Positions 47,480 to 59,219 of a stretch of 64,000 bases of DNA are shown piece by piece (within the stretch, counting starts at the first letter, position 1; each line of letters starts with the position of its first letter). The stretch comes from Heterocephalus glaber (taxonomy: Eukaryota; Chordata; Mammalia; Rodentia; Bathyergidae): contig NW_004624734.1 of assembly GCF_000247695.1 (NCBI RefSeq), positions 17,204,803 through 17,268,802 on the forward strand. Reading direction: 5' to 3'. The notes below the pieces were generated by a model. That model was not told the DNA's origin and did not search any database. It saw only the letters and a list, made by a program, of their open reading frames with translations. The position numbers and the translations under genes were made by a program.

Positions 47480-50160
47480 AATAGTTGAATAATGAACTTT
47501 TATTTAAAGGACAAATCAGGAAATGGGGAACCATCTATAATTACAACAAAACCCACAAAAGTAATCATTAAAACTAAAAGTTCAATAGCTATTTTGCTTT
47601 GAAGAAAAGGCAACAGAATAGGTAAATATAAAATCAAATCCTTCTCAAATTGAAAAACAGGAAGTTTTGTAACATTCCTCTATTTCTTCTTTTTGATCTG
47701 TAAAATATGGATAATAACAGCATCTTCCACATAAGTTGCTGTACCAAGTACAAAAGATCCCTTCAAGTTCATGAAAAATATTTAGTCAGAGACTGAACCT
47801 AAGAAGTACTTGATTAATTTAAGTTTTTTACTATTGTTAGTGGAGGGAGGGTGGTCTCATTTATATTGAGAGTGCTACTGATTTGTCTGGTCAATATATT
47901 CTAAGTAATAGCACCAGGTTACATAAGAAATCTTACTGTGATCTTGTAGTTTACTGGCATCACTTGAGCCCTGACATGCAGTTTCAATGTTGATCAAATA
48001 TACTTCACATACCAGACATTTTAATTAATAGCCTATGAGGTTGTCATTCTCAAAGCTGCATTGAAAGCATTAATCAACTCAAACAGCACCATAGACCCAA
48101 TCAGCAAAATCAATATGGTTGACAATGATCACTATGAACTCAGCACTCAGAAATGTTCAGTGATTCTAAATGATCACAGACTTAATGACATTAATTTGAC
48201 TTCTAAGACAGTTTTTAGATTTTATAACTAAAAGAACTAAAACCACATATTAATGAAAACTTTAGTCGACCCTGTATGCAAATGAAGGAATTATGGAGGA
48301 ATAATTATTTTCCCACCCCTTCAAAGAGTGTTAATGAGAAGAGCTTATCTGAATTAATTTGAACGAATAATAATGGGTATAGAAAAAAGAACATATGATT
48401 GGTGAAATAATAAATTTATAAAACCTTAAAATTATCAGTTCTCTTTACCAATAAATGGAGAAAATTTTACAGATAATTGATAATCTATTTTATAAAGTTT
48501 TTCCTTGCAAACATAATGCAGCTAATATGATGTCAACGCTCTAGTTTGGTATACAGCATATTATAATTTTAAAAGCAATGTTATTATAAAAAATTCATTT
48601 GGTATAATAGTCAAATAAATTTTCAAAGGCAAAGCAAATACGTATTTTTCAGATTTCCACAGGGCCTTGCTCCTCTAATGGAAATGCTAAGTACAATAAT
48701 AAAAAAAAGTTTGTTAATTAAAAGCTATTTTTAAGCTTTCAGTTTCATTGTTTTCTCTACTTAAATCATCAGAAAGAAGAAAACAATCAAAGAATGGGTT
48801 TTTAAAAAGAGGAATTTAAAAAGATGTCACTTTTAAGAAATGCTGCTGCAGATCTGATGTTCAATTATTTATGGTACTTTCTTTTCAAAGGAAGATTGAG
48901 TTGTCACATGAGCATAGATCTGTATAATATAAAATAAAATTTTAAAATAGTCATTTCTGTTTTGTTCTTGATTAAAGCATTTGTAGCTCACATGACAAAA
49001 TGGTGAGTAAACTTTCTGGAAAGAGTATGGGGTTGAAAAACAACACTAAGCTTTGATGAATTTTTAAAGAGATATACAAGTTTCCATGGGTCCCAGTATC
49101 AGCTTTATTATTACTATTATTATAACTTAGAATTATGTTTCTTCTTAAAAAAGAACATTCTACATCTATTGTGTGTGATACAAATGATATGGAGTTAGTC
49201 ATCAGTTGGATTAACTGCTCTAGGTAATTTTGTTAATAACTTACTTTGTCATTCCTTGTAAAATATATGGGGAAATCAGGACTCAGATTATTTATGAATT
49301 AGAAGTAATGCCTAGTCTATGCACTTCACATACTTATTTTGAGATAAACTAGGAAAAAGAAAGTATGTGACACTACTTTGGAGGGAAATATGTGAAGGAC
49401 AAGCATTCTTTTGAATGAACAAATATGCTTATAAGTCATGGTTCAACAAGGAAAACAGAATGGGGCATCATTTTCAATAAAGAAAATGATGCAGGACAGA
49501 AAAGGCTTTTTCCACAACAAAAGTGTTGAGAATGTGTTCCAACGAACACATACAAAGATCTTCCTGACCTAGGAGAGGAGACACTTTCTCTAATTTTAAA
49601 AAAAGTCAGAAAAGGGTGAATGTTGCTACTCTTTGCTTTGCTGATTTTACAGCAGAGATACTCATACCTTTCCTCAGTATGGAGGTGAAGTAGTGGAGAT
49701 GGAATTGAGAAACAATGAGAAGGTATGAATAATTGCTGGAGAAAGTCAAGTCAGACTGACAATTTGTAACAAGTACTCAAATCAAGCTAGCGACACAAGT
49801 CACCTAGGCCTTATCTTAAAGAGCATTCAACTGAGTTTCTCTGAAAGAAACTATATATGCCAGAACTTCTGGGCTGAGTGTACAGGCTAGGGGAGAAGCT
49901 TGGAGACAGTGAAATTTAAATATTTCAAATTTCTATAATCACACATTCCAGAGCCTGCACTACATTTCAGAATAAGTCAGAGGGAAAATTTGGATGAGTC
50001 AATAGACTGAAGGGCTTAATAGTTCTTCTAAATAATTAATCTCCAATTGTCTTTGAGATTTGACTTAAAATTTTTAATTTTCTAGTTCAATGAAATATCT
50101 AATAAAGTAACTGTAGATATCCTGTGTTAGATAAAGTTGTGTTGCTCAGATCTCCTTACA
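47480..50160. other. Unannotated AT-rich stretch, candidate conserved non-coding sequence inside
   Basis: No gene or confident repeat. 48250-48380 carries an exact POU octamer ATGCAAAT at 48276-48283 beside TAAT-rich sequence. 48700-48900 is a second repeat-free AT-rich block. A decayed repeat may lie near 47850-48150. Confidence 0.4.
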
Positions 50161-50420
50161 AAAGGACTTGTAACCACGCTGTCGAGTGTGGTCACCAGAC
50201 TGCTTCCAGCTCTTAGCAACTTCAAAATCTGGTCAGCAGCAGATAGTTGACTTATTCAAGATAATTTTCTTTCCAGCACTGTTAGCATCCAGAGAGTTGG
50301 AGGTAAAAACCATCCTCTCAGTAGGGGACATTCCGAAAGATACTTCAGAGCTTCCTGCCCAAGTGGCTTTGTCAAATTTATGTCTACTTCAAACTTTTCT
50401 TCCCATTTGTGTTTCCTTCT
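50160..50420. other. Unassigned segment with 108-residue open frame
   Basis: The frame at 50186-50512 is the longest here without simple-repeat artefacts, but it has no recognisable domain and its C-terminal part runs into the MLT1 LTR and DNA transposon downstream. It is therefore unlikely to be a gene. Confidence 0.35.
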
Positions 50421-50930
50421 TGTTACACATTGAATTTATTCCTTTGCTCCCAGATTCATATGCTGAAGTCCTAATTCCCAATTTGAAGACTGTATATGGA
50501 GATGGAGGTTAAGCACCCTTAATCTAAAAATCCAAAATGTTTCAAAACCCAAAACATTTTGAACACCAACATGATATCACACATTTAATATTCCACACCA
50601 TGAAACTTAGTTTCATGCATAAAATTATTAAGAAACATTATATTCAGCCTATGTTTATAATGGGTAAATAAATCATAAATGAATTTTTTTTATACTTGTG
50701 TCATATCCCAAACATATCTTATTATGTCTATTGAATATTTTAATAGGAAAAAATCCAAAATATGAAACATTCCTGGTCCCTAGCATTTTGGATAAAAGAT
50801 ACTCAATCTCTAAGACCTTTAGAGAATCAAAGTTAAATGAAGTTTTAGAGTTGGAGCCCTAAGATGACAGGGTTATATTGTGAGGAGAGGAAGAGAAATC
50901 AGGATTCCTACCATCCAGATCTGTAAAGTA
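50421..50930 (+). mobile_element. MLT1-type LTR fragment, interrupted by a DNA transposon
   Basis: The left part has 'tgttacacattgaatttattcctttgctcccagattcatatgctgaagtcctaattcccaatttgaagactgtatatggagatgg'. After the insert, 'aagacctttagagaatcaaagttaaatgaagttttagagttggagccctaagatgacaggg' continues the MLT1 sequence ('gcctttaaggaggtaattaaggttaaatgaggtcataagggtggagccctaatccgatagg'). The LTR 3' half is missing or too decayed beyond about 50930. Confidence 0.78.
50507..50809. mobile_element. Non-autonomous Tigger-like DNA transposon (MITE)
   Basis: The left end 'gttaagcacccttaatctaaaaatccaaaatg' and the reverse complement of the right end ('gattgagtatcttttatccaaaatgctaggg') form imperfect terminal inverted repeats. 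The interior contains 'atgaaacttagtttcatgcataaaattattaagaa' and 'aaacccaaaacattttgaacaccaacatgat', both typical of the mammalian Tigger-class element with 'gttgagcatccctaatcc' termini. The 303-bp length and absence of a transposase mark it as non-autonomous. The exact family name is uncertain. Confidence 0.75.
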
Positions 50931-50934
50931 AATA

Positions 50935-53900
50935 TATATGGTATATATGTAATATTATATATATAATACTTTTTTTCATTGTGTAAACCACCCATTCTGT
51001 ACTGTTTCTTTATAGCAGTCTGAGACAATACATGTATTCTCCATTTATGATATCATGGAGAATGATTCCTAATAAATATCTTACGCACCAAACACAGCTG
51101 CATCTAGACAGCCAGAGCCTTCTTCTCGTTCACTCACCCTGTAGGTATCATCAGGGTGGGCACATTAGACCATTTTATTTAATACCTTTTAAAGTCTTAC
51201 AATGTGAATGATGATTACTTATCTTGGTCCTGCTGGACAATGGGTTCGTTGATGTCAGGAAATTAGTTTTAGGTATCAGTGCTTGAAGAGCATGGCACAC
51301 TGCTGGGCATGGGGTGATAACACCACCATCTTCTGCACGATCCAAAGGCCTTGTCATCATTATGCCATTTGCTTGCAATAGATTTTGCAGTTCACACTCA
51401 ACTGTAAACTTGTGAACTTGGAGTCCCAAGGGTTTCTAATAATCAACTCTTTCATTCTTTGTCATCTTTCACTCTATCGTATCTATATACATGTTGAGTC
51501 GAGGTGACTCCACCTTTCTACGCTACATAAAATGATCTAATGTTTTTGCCAGTGCCTCAGTCTCATCTTGGTTTTCTAGTGCTTAATATTCTCTCTCATC
51601 ACCCTATTATGTGACGACATTCAGCACCATACACCAAATGGGTTACATCCTTTGACATGTTTGGTGAAGAAATCTTTAATTAGGGTCCCAAAGTTATTAT
51701 TTTGTCCTCTGTCCTACATCTATGACATGACTAACTTGGTGCTTAGGTTTGGAATAAAGTTATATTTTGTAAATTAAATCTGGAAACTGCTGATTTATTT
51801 CTAATTTTGCCAAGAAATTCACTATTAGATAAAAGGAGAGATTGGTAGCAGAAGGACTAAGTAGATGATATCCACCAGGAAAAGTAAATCAGTCCTATTT
51901 TAAAAACTTATATTTTTCTGTTATTAGCATGAAGAAAAGGACAACTTGTGGTGTCTTTCTTGTTTCCATTTTTTTTCCTAGAGAGCTGGATAAGTATATT
52001 GAGCTAACTGGTGTTTAAAAGAAATGCTTAGAGGTTGTTTACACAGATTTAATCCCTGCACTGACCACAAGTCCATAAAACAGGATTAACTTGTTCCTTG
52101 ATTAACTTTTTTTATTTCACATATGAGCTTGTAGGATTTTCTCTAGCTGCTACTGGAGTAAGCTGTATATCACTTTTTACAACATACAGGACAAGATGCA
52201 GGTTTTTTTCTTTCTATAATATGGCTATTTGAGTGCTTTACTACCTTGAAGGGCACTTCAGGTAAACAATCAACAAGACACTGACATTTATATCCTCTTG
52301 CTTTCCTTCCCTGCACCTCAATATAAAAAGTAAATACAATTAACACATCTTTACTGAATTCTTGTTACACATGACCTGATTCAGCATTCATTAAGCAATT
52401 GTTAGGCTCGAGGAGGGACAAACTGACAGACTAGTACTGTCTGGAGAGTGCCAGTGACTCAGAATCCCCTAGAACAAAGTTTCAGAACTTTAGTTCTTCA
52501 AGGTCACTTCAAAATTCTGTAAGGGTATATGATTGCTTTTATATATTCCAAGACTTGATGTGGTTTACCATTAGTGCTTCATTACTCTTCAGAAGAAACT
52601 ACAGTACTATTATAATTTACTTAGGAGAAAAAACCCCAAAATATACTTGCTGAGATGATTACCAAAATGCTATTGTTGTAGTTTTTCTTCTTTATGATTT
52701 TTTCCCAACCTATACTTTTTCTTGGCCTCAGTATCTTGTTGGTATATGTATATAAAAAACAATTGTACTAAGACATAAGCAAGTGGGGAGATAGAGAGGG
52801 AGAAGGGAGGTGAAGGAGTGGAGATAGAAAGACAGAAAGAAAGCAAGCAGGAAAAATCAATATCAGATTTGTCTTATTAAAAACTGACTATAACCCCTTT
52901 ATTAGAAAATTAGTAGTTTCTGTGTTGAGCTTGATATTCAATGTGAGCTCATTTACCTGATATAAGTTATTTAAATTTTGTACTGAAATCAAGCAAGTAG
53001 AATATAATTAAGGAAAGGGTACAGATCACCTCATAGTTTGTAGAGGTCTAGATCCCATGTGAATATACAGGTTCTCACCATGCTTGCTTTGCCTAAATTT
53101 ATTTTAGTGCCTGCTGTACCTGAAATGTTAAATAGATTTGCTAATGAATGAATTAAAGTTGCATGAGTTTTTATGTTTCATGAATCTTCACTTGTCATGA
53201 CCATCAGACTAACTTTTGCAGTCAAAACTTCTGCAAACACAATCTGCAGTACAATGAAGGCATGTCTTTACATAATGGAAAATATTACAGTTACTGTCAT
53301 GGCTTGTGTTTTATTAATACACTTGTTAATATATCACAACATTAGTTTTTAAATGGGAACCATTTGTAGCCTAGAGGCAGAGGACCTGCTAAACTAAAGG
53401 ATAGGGGCAAGGCAACCATGATGGGTTCAGTCTTTTAGGATTAAAAGATATTAAGCCTCTTTAGAACTAAATAATTTCTACTTTATTTTGTCACCAAAGG
53501 GCAACTATGTTGAGTACCTAGCCATAGAGAGACAGTCATTTTTTCCAATTGGAACCAATATATTCATGATGGCTTTTCAGAATGATAGGTATCCTGTTTT
53601 TGACTTCTGAATCTCTGTAATATATTCCAGTATAAAATAAAAACAAAGAAAGCCCAACAACATATCCCAGCCACAACTTGTTTGTTGTTGCTTCAAGTAG
53701 ATTATTCTGGCAGGATCTACATTTGACATCTGAGTTGGTGCTGGAATTTTTTTTTTTCTGAGCATAATTATATTTAAGAAGTTATAGAATTACCTCCATG
53801 TCCTTGTTATCCATACTTTGATAATAGCCAGAATTGTACAGCCTTTTTAATGTATCACCTTTGTGAAATTCTAGAGAATTTTACCCACTTTTTGTTTGAG

Positions 53901-54547
53901 TACTTACTCTTTGGAAACAATAGAGAAATAATAAATTGTCCTGAATTGCAGATGCCCATCGAATGTAATTTTTGTCTTATATCTTACCATTAAAATGTAA
54001 TATTTTAATGACAGAAGGCCAACATGAGCACATTTTCAAGATGATCCAGAAAAATTAAACAGCATTATCAACCTACCTTACTGAACATCATAGATTAGTG
54101 ATGAGTATGTGGTGGAAATGGTTCTTTTGTAGTGATTGCTTGGTGGATCGGGAGCTGTAGTGCGTTGTCATTGCCTAAAAACAACAGTATATTTTGCTAT
54201 ACATTACTAGTGGGAAAAGATTAAAATTCAAGTTCTCGACTATAATTTTTACTGAATGCGTATCACTTTTGTTCCATCATACTGTCAAAAAAAATCATAA
54301 ATGGAACCACCATAAGTCAAGAGTATATATAACCATTGAGAAAACCAGACCACTGGGCATAACGTGGTTGGGTCTTGTGTGCTCAGGTCTTAAGAGAAAA
54401 TTACTAAGGGAGAAGGAGAGAAGAAAATCTGTGTCTAGAGCACATGTAGACCCAGGGTCCAACATCAAACATCAACACTTCCCTAGGATTAAACTCTGCT
54501 GGACTGCTCTGCAGATTTTGAATTTTCCAGTCCTTATAACTTAACTT

Positions 54548-54585
<38 letters not shown>

Positions 54586-55150
54586 CCGCAACTCCTTCTC
54601 TCTACTGTGTCATATTTCATCAGAAATACAGCATGGTCTCTATAGTGAAGGAATGTGCAATCTAGCAGGAGATAAGCCACATGCAAACGTATGTACACAC
54701 ACACACCTACAGTATCAGAGAAACATGTGATGTAAATGCTTATATATCATAAAAATAAGTTCTCTGGAGCCGGAAGTAGGAGAATCATGAGTATGAGCCC
54801 AGCCAGAGAAATGTGGTGAGACCTTGTTTTAAAATAAGATATAAAATAGTCTGGGGAAGCATTTCAGTGAGAAGCCCTGGGTTTCCTCCTTAATAGCATA
54901 AGAAACAAACAATCACAAAATCTCCCAACTTGAGTGAGAATGTCCTTCTTTGACATTGAATGAAGCTGCACATGGGGGTGACTACTAGTATGTATGTCTT
55001 CTCAATCCTCTCATTCTCAACTGATTGTGCAAAATTTAATTGTGAGAAAGTGGCAAAAATATCTCCAGAGAATGTGTTACACAACATGTATTTTTAGGAC
55101 AGATAAATTCACTGTGTTCTAATCTTTTGAAAAAAATATCAATAAAAGAG
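50935..55150. other. Unannotated stretch
   Basis: No gene. A TA/TG patch lies at 50933-50970 and a CT array at 54552-54584. A weak MIR 3'-end look near 53103-53160 and a MER-like look near 52400-52500 are below calling threshold. The 84-, 62- and 116-residue frames at 51175-51429, 53577-53765 and 54194-54544 lack family motifs. Confidence 0.45.
54552..54584. repeat. (CT)n microsatellite
   Basis: About 16 uninterrupted TC units, ending in a C5 run. Confidence 0.95.
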
Positions 55151-55157
55151 AAGACAA

Positions 55158-55473
55158 GATTTAATCTTGATTGTCAACTGGCTTGATTTGAAAGGCACCT
55201 AGGGGATTGGTAAAGCACATCACAGGTGTGTCTGGTGGGTCTGCCAGTTGGCCCCACATCCTTGTCCTCAGGTGCTCTTTCCTTGACTCCTTATTTCAGG
55301 TTTGGTGTTGACCAGCCTTCCTGCTTCATTCCCTTCAGCCATGAGGTATCTGCCTTGGAGCCATACTGCCATGAACTGAACCTCCTGGAACCATGAGTAA
55401 AATTATACTTCCTCTCTTGTAAGTTCTGAGTGCTGAGTATTTTTTCCCAGCAATAGAAAAGCTGACTAATACA
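55158..55473 (+). mobile_element. ERVL/MaLR-class LTR
   Basis: It opens 'tttaatcttgattgtcaactggcttgatttgaaaggcacctaggggattggtaaagcacatcacaggtgtgtctgg', a common start of this LTR class. It runs through 'gaggtatctgccttggagccatactgccatgaactgaacctcctggaaccatgagtaaaattatacttcctctc' and closes 'cagcaatagaaaagctgactaatacatgg'. The forward orientation is clear, but subfamily assignment between ERVL and MaLR groups is not. Confidence 0.75.
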
Positions 55474-55484
55474 TGGACAGCAAA

Positions 55485-56210
55485 ACAAAACAAAACATAA
55501 ACATTTTCTAAAAAAGATAGAATTTAGACATTCAATTCAGAAAATAAAATTGTATTATACACAGAACACTAAAAATTGTATGAGGGAAGCTTTGACGTTA
55601 AAGAATATTAAGATACAGTTGAGAAGTTAGGCATATAGAGAATTAACTGCAGTATGGTGATATAATAATAGACATTTTTATGAAGAAAAAGTTAGCATCT
55701 CTGTGTAAGAATTAGGATCCTTACAACAATCTGCCAATGAAGTCATATTCAATAAGGAGTAGCTGGAATTCTATTTCATAGAGTTGGAAAACAATTCTAC
55801 ACTGTTGCAACAAAAGATGGCAGAGAATTTCTTTGGAAACTTCTAGCTCATGGATGCTATTTTGTACACTTATTTATCAGAAGAGGTAAAATGGATTCTT
55901 AACAGAAGAAACAGTGTTCCCCTAACTCCTGCCCCAGAAGTAGCTGTTATGCTGAATGATCTACCAGAATGAAAGGGAAATTTTGCAACATGACAGGTTG
56001 ACATCATATCAATGAAGGATGAGGTTATTTTCTAAATTGGTACTATAACACATTGTCAGATTTTCACTTCAACGTCCTTACCCTCACTCAGAATTGTCTC
56101 AGTCTGGGTCAGTTTTGTGGAAATGATTTGAATTCATTCTCCTCTAAGATATTATGTAGTTTGTTTCTTTCTTTAGAGAGGGTTTAACATTTGTTTAAAA
56201 GTGATTTCTA
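55485..56210. other. Unannotated AT-rich stretch
   Basis: Starts with a CAAAA array (55485-55498). No gene or further repeat family was seen. Confidence 0.45.
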
Positions 56211-56216
56211 CTTATT

Positions 56217-56531
56217 GGTTGTTAGGGTTTAGATTTAAAATATCCCCCAGAAGTCTAATGCATCAGAAGGTAGGGCCTTGCTGCACGTGACTCACTAGGG
56301 CTTGATCTGGAAGCGTGTATTTTTGCCCTGGCTCCTTCACTCTGTCTTGCTTCCTGGAGGCAATGGACTGAGGAGCTCCTCCTTTGCACAGGCCCTTCTA
56401 CAAGCTGTTTCTGATTTGGAGCAAGATAATGGAATGAATCTGTTAAAACCTTGATTGAAAATCAACCTCTCCTCCTTCAAATTGCAGGTGTTGGGCATTT
56501 TATCCCAGTGACAGGGATGCTGACTAATACA
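56217..56531 (+). mobile_element. ORR1-type MaLR solo LTR
   Basis: 'ggttgttagggtttagatttaaaatatcccccagaagtctaatgcatcagaaggtagggccttg', 'tcactagggcttgatctgg', 'ggctccttcactctgtcttgcttcctgg', 'gaatgaatctgttaaaaccttgattgaaaatcaacctctcctccttcaaattg' and 'agtgacagggatgctgactaatacat' follow the ORR1 LTR forward consensus. The LTR 5' TG and 3' region are both present, and it is about 315 bp long. Confidence 0.85.
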
Positions 56532-56562
56532 TTGGTGATCGCTAACTGTAGAATGAAAATAA

Positions 56563-56598
56563 GACAAACTAATATATTGGGACAAACTAATATATTGG
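56563..56598. repeat. Perfect 18-bp tandem duplication
   Basis: 'gacaaactaatatattgg' occurs twice head to tail at 56563-56580 and 56581-56598 with no mismatch. A third partial 'gaacaaacaac' follows. It lies just 3' of the ORR1 LTR. Confidence 0.95.
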
Positions 56599-56599
56599 A

Positions 56600-57385
56600 A
56601 CAAACAACACATTAGCCATTTGTTTGATGGATTTATTGTTTCACTGTGTGACCTTGAGTTGGCCACATATTTTCAAATAAACAACTTGAAAGTGTTGTCA
56701 ATACTTGCCCTACATAGCTCACATTAGTCTGTGAGCATCTGAGGACTTTCCTTGTTGGATTATTAACAACAGAAAGGTTCAGCGTCCATATCCATAAAAG
56801 TGGGAATCAAAATCAAAGCATTTGCTAGATAAAAGAAAGTTTGCTATTGATAACTATTACTCTGTAAGATTATTTCAGTGTTAAACAACACTATTAAAGA
56901 GGAACCAAGAACAGTCATCAACAGAGCTCTCAGGATATCAGTATATTCATAATGTAATAGTAGTACTGGAAATGGCACCAGAATTTCCAAGATAAGGCCT
57001 TTCCTTTTGGAAATGAGCATACTCATTACAGCACGGCCCTTTGCTTTAAGGTACAGATTTTTAAGCTTCATGATCTCCATCATGGTGGGTCAAACCAGTA
57101 TAGAAATGACTGGTGCAGGGAAAGAAATAACACAAAGCAAGTTCACAAAAAAGAAACTTTGCTAAGCTATAATCACTATTTTTAAATAGGAGAGTTGTTA
57201 ATCTGAGGGACAGAATCAAATAGGATGTGATGATATGAAGAAAGCTTTTTTTTTTTTTCCTTCTGATTCTGCTTTTCTCTGCTTCTTTCACCCAGGATAA
57301 TTTAACAATATACTTTATTATAACCCATAAAAAGGACTAAAGTTTGTTTTTATGTTTTGTAAAATTCCCAGAAATTAGTTTATTT
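56600..57385. other. Unannotated stretch
   Basis: No gene. Two antisense frames at 56844-57083 and 57061-57291 (79 and 76 residues) have hydrophobic runs but no family motif. A poly(T) run at 57247-57258 has no SINE body next to it. Confidence 0.45.
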
Positions 57386-57388
57386 GTA

Positions 57389-57762
57389 TGCTGCATTGTA
57401 TTGAATGTTGATATTCTCCCAATATTCATTTGTTGGAGCTCTAATTCCCAATGTAATGCTATTTGGAGATGGGGCCATCAGGAGGTTAATTTGGTGTAGA
57501 TGAGGTCAGGATATTGGAGCTCTCATGATGGAATTAGTATCATTTTCAGGAGGCAAAGAGATCAGAGTTATCTTTCTCCACCATGTGAGAATACAGCAAG
57601 AAGGTAGCCATTGGTGATCTAGGAAGAAGCCCCTACCCAAGAAACTGAATATACTAGTACCTTCACCTTCCACTTCCAGCCTTCAGAATTGTGAACAATA
57701 AATATTTGTTGTTTAAACCCCTCAGTCTATGAGATTGTATGATAGCACCACTAAGACATACA
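57389..57762 (+). mobile_element. MLT1/MST-class MaLR solo LTR
   Basis: 'gttgatattctcccaatattcatttgttggagctctaattcccaatgtaatgctatttggagatggggcc' is a classic MaLR LTR start. It continues 'ggaggttaatttggtgtagatgaggtcag', 'agctctcatgatggaattagt', 'ctttctccaccatgtgagaatacagcaagaaggtagcc' and 'cttccagccttcagaattgtgaacaataaatatttgttgtttaaaccc' with the AATAAA signal. It is complete at about 370 bp. Confidence 0.88.
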
Positions 57763-57764
57763 CT

Positions 57765-58200
57765 GTCATTGTCACATTTTTGTGGATGGGACAAAATATT
57801 CAACACTTGCAACTCAAAGGACGAGCAGTGTATTTGGATTCGCAGTTTCTTCTGTGGTCACCCAGCTCCAGGGCAGCAACAACATGGCAGAGGGTCTTGG
57901 TGCAAGACAGTTGCTTGCATCATGACCACCAGAAAGCAGAGAGCACAGGGGAGAGCAAGGAACAAGGCACACCCTTCCACCTAGCATTCCCAGGGGCCAA
58001 TCTCCAACCAGGCCCAACATCCTGGCAGTACATTTAACTATGAACTTATCAATGCATAAATCTACTGGTAAGAATAGACCTCATGAGCCAATCATCTTCC
58101 AAATACGTGAGACTTTCAGGGAACATTTTAGATGTCATAAAATATATTTACCATAAAAATAAGAAAAAAGACAAAGGAACAATAAATACACCTTTTAATA
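57765..58200. other. GC-moderate segment with three overlapping frames
   Basis: Just downstream of the LTR, frames of 102 and 81 residues (plus) and 68 (minus) overlap at 57729-58037. 'tgtggatgggacaaaatattcaacacttgcaactc' and 'cgcagtttcttctgtggtcacccagctccagggcagcaacaacatggc' could be decayed retroviral internal sequence or a separate repeat. I see no diagnostic motif. Confidence 0.3.
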
Positions 58201-58204
58201 AAGT

Positions 58205-58360
58205 ACACAGATTTCAATCTTGACTGGGACATTTGATAGCTGGCCAAGTAATTTACTTTCTCTAGGCTTTACTTTCTAATCTATAAATTGAGAACAATAT
58301 GCTTTCCTATGTTTGTTTTAAAAAAGCTAATGGTTAATAATACATAATTTGTTAAGCAAG
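58205..58360 (+). repeat. MIR SINE fragment
   Basis: 'gacatttgatagctggccaagtaatttactttctctaggctttactttctaatctataaattgagaacaat' matches the MIR middle ('gctgtgtgaccttgggcaagttacttaacctctctgtgcctcagtttcctcatctgtaaaatggggataat'). Confidence 0.7.
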
Positions 58361-58499
58361 AAGAAGTAACCAAAAATATGAAAGATATAATTTATCTGAA
58401 AAATCATTTTGACTTTCAGTATTGTATATCACTTTATTAAAATTCATTTTGTGACATTTCCATATTATGTAATATGGAACTACATAGAAATAAATTGGT

Positions 58500-59000
58500 T
58501 AATATATTTTAATTGTCCATTATTATGTTAAAAATAAATCATAAGTAACCAAATAGTTGATTAATTACTTAATCATCTAAGGCAAATCAAATTCACAAAA
58601 TCGAAGCAAAATTGATCAAATTGAGCTTTATGTAAATAAAGCTGAGGGTTTATTGATTAAAAGATTACCAGATGTTCCAGTAATAGGTTAACTATTTAGT
58701 ATGCTGGAATATATAATGATTTTGAATCCAATAAATGATGCTACATCTTACTGATGATGAATTATTTTAGTTGATCATCAAGTTAAATGCTTTTTTAATT
58801 CTTGCTGAGCTGAATGGGAAGGGTATGCATAGCATGGGGTTGATTATTATTATATAACAATCACTGGATTCTTTCAACGTACTAATTCTGAGAAGCCCAA
58901 AGGTTAGGGATTAATTCCTGAATTAGCTAATCAAATGTTAGCATTTTCACATTTCAAGTGAAATTTTCTATCAATGCCTTTTAATTTGGATTTCCTTCAC
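58500..59000. other. Repeat-free AT-rich segment, candidate conserved non-coding element
   Basis: No repeat family is visible. The block carries closely packed TAAT/ATTA cores, ATCAAA/TTGAT (TCF/LEF-like) words and a perfect inverted repeat at 58624-58643 (agctttat, gtaa, ataaagct). That texture is common in developmental enhancers in gene deserts. Conservation cannot be tested from one sequence. Confidence 0.3.
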
Positions 59001-59219
59001 GTTGGAATCAAAAATAGCAACACTATCAATGTCTATTAAAGAAAAATAAAATATTAGCCTGACAGTCTTGATAGTAGCTTTTCGATATTCACTGAGAGCA
59101 TCAACATTGAATTTCTTTAAATTGTGATCTTAATTATCAGACAAGTAGTGGAACTTCTTTAGGAATTAGCAACGGATCCAAATTTGAGGACAAAAAGATG
59201 CTAAGAATCATCTTCTTTA

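Noticed and set aside
50186..50512. 108-residue frame as a gene
   Set aside because: Its C-terminus is MLT1 LTR and DNA transposon sequence. No start context, domain or splice pattern supports it.
54194..54544. 116-residue frame as a gene
   Set aside because: No recognisable domain, AT-driven composition, and it ends against a CT array. There is nothing to support coding.
57729..58037. 102-residue frame near the MaLR LTR
   Set aside because: It starts in the LTR and has no retroviral or cellular motif that I can recognise. An overlapping 81-residue frame on the same strand argues against selection on either.
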